From: Clostridia bacterium
GTDB taxonomy: Bacteria; Bacillota; Clostridia; Christensenellales; Borkfalkiaceae
Reading direction: 5' to 3'
NCBI GenBank assembly: GCA_017471945.1
Contig: JAFURH010000024.1
Span: forward strand, 1 to 35,367
DNA: 35,367 nt
In this document: positions 33,629-35,367 of the stretch, one piece after another
Numbering within the stretch: position 1 is the first letter of the stretch
Layout: each line of letters begins with the position of its first letter
Program-made: the position numbers and the translations under genes
The notes under the pieces: model-generated
Database searches by the model: none
What the model saw: only the letters and a program-made list of their open reading frames with translations
Told to the model about the DNA's origin: nothing

Positions 33629-35367
33629 ATGAAAATTATAAAAAATCATAAAAAAGACTTCGATGAATTTATCCAAATCGCGGCAGGCGGAAAGAAAATG
33701 AACGGGGAAGTCAAGCGTATGGCGGAGATCTCTCCGCTTGCGATTGAAAGAAAAGAACTCAGCAAAACAAGCTTGCAAGAAATTGCTATGCCTCAATTTG
33801 ACGAAGCAAAATCATATGCGGATTTTTTAGCGGAAAAGAAAGCTTTACGTGCATATTACGAACCTTATTTAAAAAACTACGCGCGGAAAATAACGCGTGA
33901 GGAATATTCTATCGTGGATTTTTCTTATCGCAAAGAAACAGAAGAAGATAAAGCGGATTTTACACACGTTTTGGGCGGTTTAGGCGTATGGACAGAGGTA
34001 AAAATACCGCATTACGACGGACCGGATGGGCGTTGGAACGCCTTTTACCGTACTGAGTTGACAATAGATAAAATCCAAAAGGATAAATACTATCTTTTAG
34101 ATTTTGAAGCGGTAGACTATATCGCAGAAGTATATATCAATGGACGTATGGCAGATCGCCATATTGGATTTTTTGCGCCGTTTACCGTCAACATCACAGA
34201 CTATATACACGAAGGCAAAAACACGCTGTTAGTTGTTGTTAAAAACGACATTACGAGCACGGGCGTGTTTATAGAAGGCGTAAAACACTACGGAGATAAA
34301 ATTTACGGTGCAACGCATCTTGGCTACGACGAGCCGAATTTGGGCTGGCATCATTGTCCTGCGGGGGCTGGCATTTTCGGAAAATTAAAAATGACGGTAG
34401 CAGGTACGAGCCGAATTACGAATATTTTTGTGCAACCCGATATCGACAAGGGCGAAATTACGGTTAATACGACCGTTTTTACCTATGGTCATAAAACTTG
34501 CAAATATAAAATTGCGTATACCGTAGAGGGTAGGAATTTCAAAGAAAAGGTGTTTGAAAACGCAGAGGGAAAAACCGACCCGTTTACGCTGGACGAAAAC
34601 TATCTCGTGGAAAAATTTTCTTTGCCGAATTTTAAGCTTTGGACGCAAAAAGCGCCGCATTTATACGCAATTACCGTAAGTCTTTTAGACGAAAACGGGA
34701 ACGTAATTGACGAAAAGCAAACGCACTTTGGTATGCGGAAATTCCATATGGACGAAAACAGCACACCTAAGGGCGCGTTCTACTTAAATAACGAGCGGAT
34801 AATGCTTCGCGGCACGAACGAAATGGGTCATTTGCCCAGATGCGTCAAAGAAGGGAACTACGAGCAACTCATAGACGATATCTTAATTGCAAAGGTCGCG
34901 AATTTGAATTTCTACCGAATGACCCAACGCCCTGTATACGACGATATTTATACCTATTTTGATATGCTTGGAATGCTTTGTCAATCGGATTTTCCGTTGT
35001 TTAGCTATTTGAAGCCGAGCGCGGTGGGCGAGGCGTTAAAGCAGGTACGGGAAATGGAGTTGCTCACAAGGAATCACCCTTGCGTGATTGTGGAAACGTT
35101 CTGTAACGAAACGCTGGATAAAACGGCGTGGGGTAAGGAGCAGTATAATTTATCCCGATATGAAATAGAAAAATTCTTTAACGCGGCGCGAGAGGTGGTG
35201 GAGATATACAACCCCGACCGAGTGATAAAATACTGCGAGGGGGATTACGCACCGTTGCCTGAAACGCACGGAATTAGCGATTTCCATTGTTATACGTATT
35301 GGTACGTATCGCACGGAATGCCGAGCGGAAAACTCAAAAAAGGATATTTACCGCCTATCCGTCCCGA
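33629..35367 (+). CDS. GH2 family glycosidase, 3' end outside the window
   Basis: The frame is open from ATG 33629 (RBS AGGAG, 8-9 bases before) to the window edge, 579 codons. The N-terminal sugar-binding jelly-roll domain includes LGVWTEVKIPHYDG, AEVYINGRMADRHIGFFAPF and NTLLVVVKND. An Ig-like domain (LPNFKLWTQKAPHLY) leads into the TIM barrel with MLRGTNEMGHLP and NFYRMTQRPVYDD. The acid/base is probably Glu494 in TFCNET (the GH2 Asn-Glu pair). The nucleophile glutamate would lie beyond the edge, after SDFHCYTYWYVSHG. There is no signal peptide. The activity could be beta-galactosidase, beta-mannosidase or beta-glucuronidase; the visible part does not decide. Confidence 0.88.
   Translation, partial: MKIIKNHKKDFDEFIQIAAGGKKMNGEVKRMAEISPLAIERKELSKTSLQEIAMPQFDEAKSYADFLAEKKALRAYYEPYLKNYARKITREEYSIVDFSYRKETEEDKADFTHVLGGLGVWTEVKIPHYDGPDGRWNAFYRTELTIDKIQKDKYYLLDFEAVDYIAEVYINGRMADRHIGFFAPFTVNITDYIHEGKNTLLVVVKNDITSTGVFIEGVKHYGDKIYGATHLGYDEPNLGWHHCPAGAGIFGKLKMTVAGTSRITNIFVQPDIDKGEITVNTTVFTYGHKTCKYKIAYTVEGRNFKEKVFENAEGKTDPFTLDENYLVEKFSLPNFKLWTQKAPHLYAITVSLLDENGNVIDEKQTHFGMRKFHMDENSTPKGAFYLNNERIMLRGTNEMGHLPRCVKEGNYEQLIDDILIAKVANLNFYRMTQRPVYDDIYTYFDMLGMLCQSDFPLFSYLKPSAVGEALKQVREMELLTRNHPCVIVETFCNETLDKTAWGKEQYNLSRYEIEKFFNAAREVVEIYNPDRVIKYCEGDYAPLPETHGISDFHCYTYWYVSHGMPSGKLKKGYLPPIRP

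Noticed and set aside
1..35367. CRISPR array, insertion sequence ends, rRNA, riboswitch
   Set aside because: I saw no regularly spaced direct repeats, transposase motifs, rRNA stretches or recognisable riboswitch cores.

Overview
The window is about 35 kb of low-to-moderate GC DNA that reads as a gut-type Bacillota of class Clostridia. The signs are AGGAG-type Shine-Dalgarno sequences, TATAAT promoters, some TTG/GTG starts, lipoprotein signal peptides, CUT1 sugar transporters, AraC regulators and a dense set of glycan-degrading genes. I cannot place the genus from the sequence alone.

Region 1 (1-2390) is a chromosomal tRNA cluster, Phe(GAA, 5' end outside the window)-Thr(UGU)-Tyr(GUA), closed by a hairpin. 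A minus-strand tyrosine recombinase follows. Behind it lie two gene remnants: a C-terminal fragment on the minus strand and the C-terminal 103 codons of an unidentified gene on the plus strand. This looks like the eroded end of an element integrated beside tRNA-Tyr.

Region 2 (2334-8480) is a tight minus-strand operon: nanA-type lyase, sialidase-fold Asp-box protein, FAD oxidoreductase, N-acylglucosamine 2-epimerase. It diverges from an AraC regulator, which is followed by a frameshifted CBM9-like gene. None of the four operon products has a signal peptide, so the pathway is cytoplasmic and looks built for sialic acid or a related keto-sugar acid.

Region 3 (8480-24720) is a plus-strand import and surface block. 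It holds a second AraC regulator, a sugar-binding lipoprotein, two ABC permeases (no ATPase gene), a 1025-aa secreted Ig-like protein, a DUF4838 lipoprotein, and two large secreted beta-helix-like proteins that share a repeated module. A 40-aa peptide gene sits between the last two.

Region 4 (24800-35367) is a plus-strand run of cytoplasmic glycan-processing genes. They are a GH4 alpha-galactosidase-type enzyme, a CE4-like deacetylase, a beta-propeller glycosidase-like protein, an acetylxylan-esterase-like hydrolase, a GH29 alpha-L-fucosidase, a broken LamG/DUF1080-like domain gene, a YhcH-family protein, an amidohydrolase, a truncated sialidase-like gene joined to a frameshifted KDPG aldolase, and a GH2 glycosidase that runs off the window. 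Together the genes suggest capture at the surface, import of oligosaccharides, and intracellular removal of sialyl, galactosyl, fucosyl and acetyl groups, as expected for host mucin-like or other decorated glycans. This substrate assignment is inference.

Six recognisable frameshifts can each be repaired by adding one base, and in each case the base extends a short homopolymer. They cluster in a few small genes, while genes of 1.5-3.4 kb around them are intact. This is either local gene decay or a sequencing artefact, and it should be settled before those genes are called pseudogenes.
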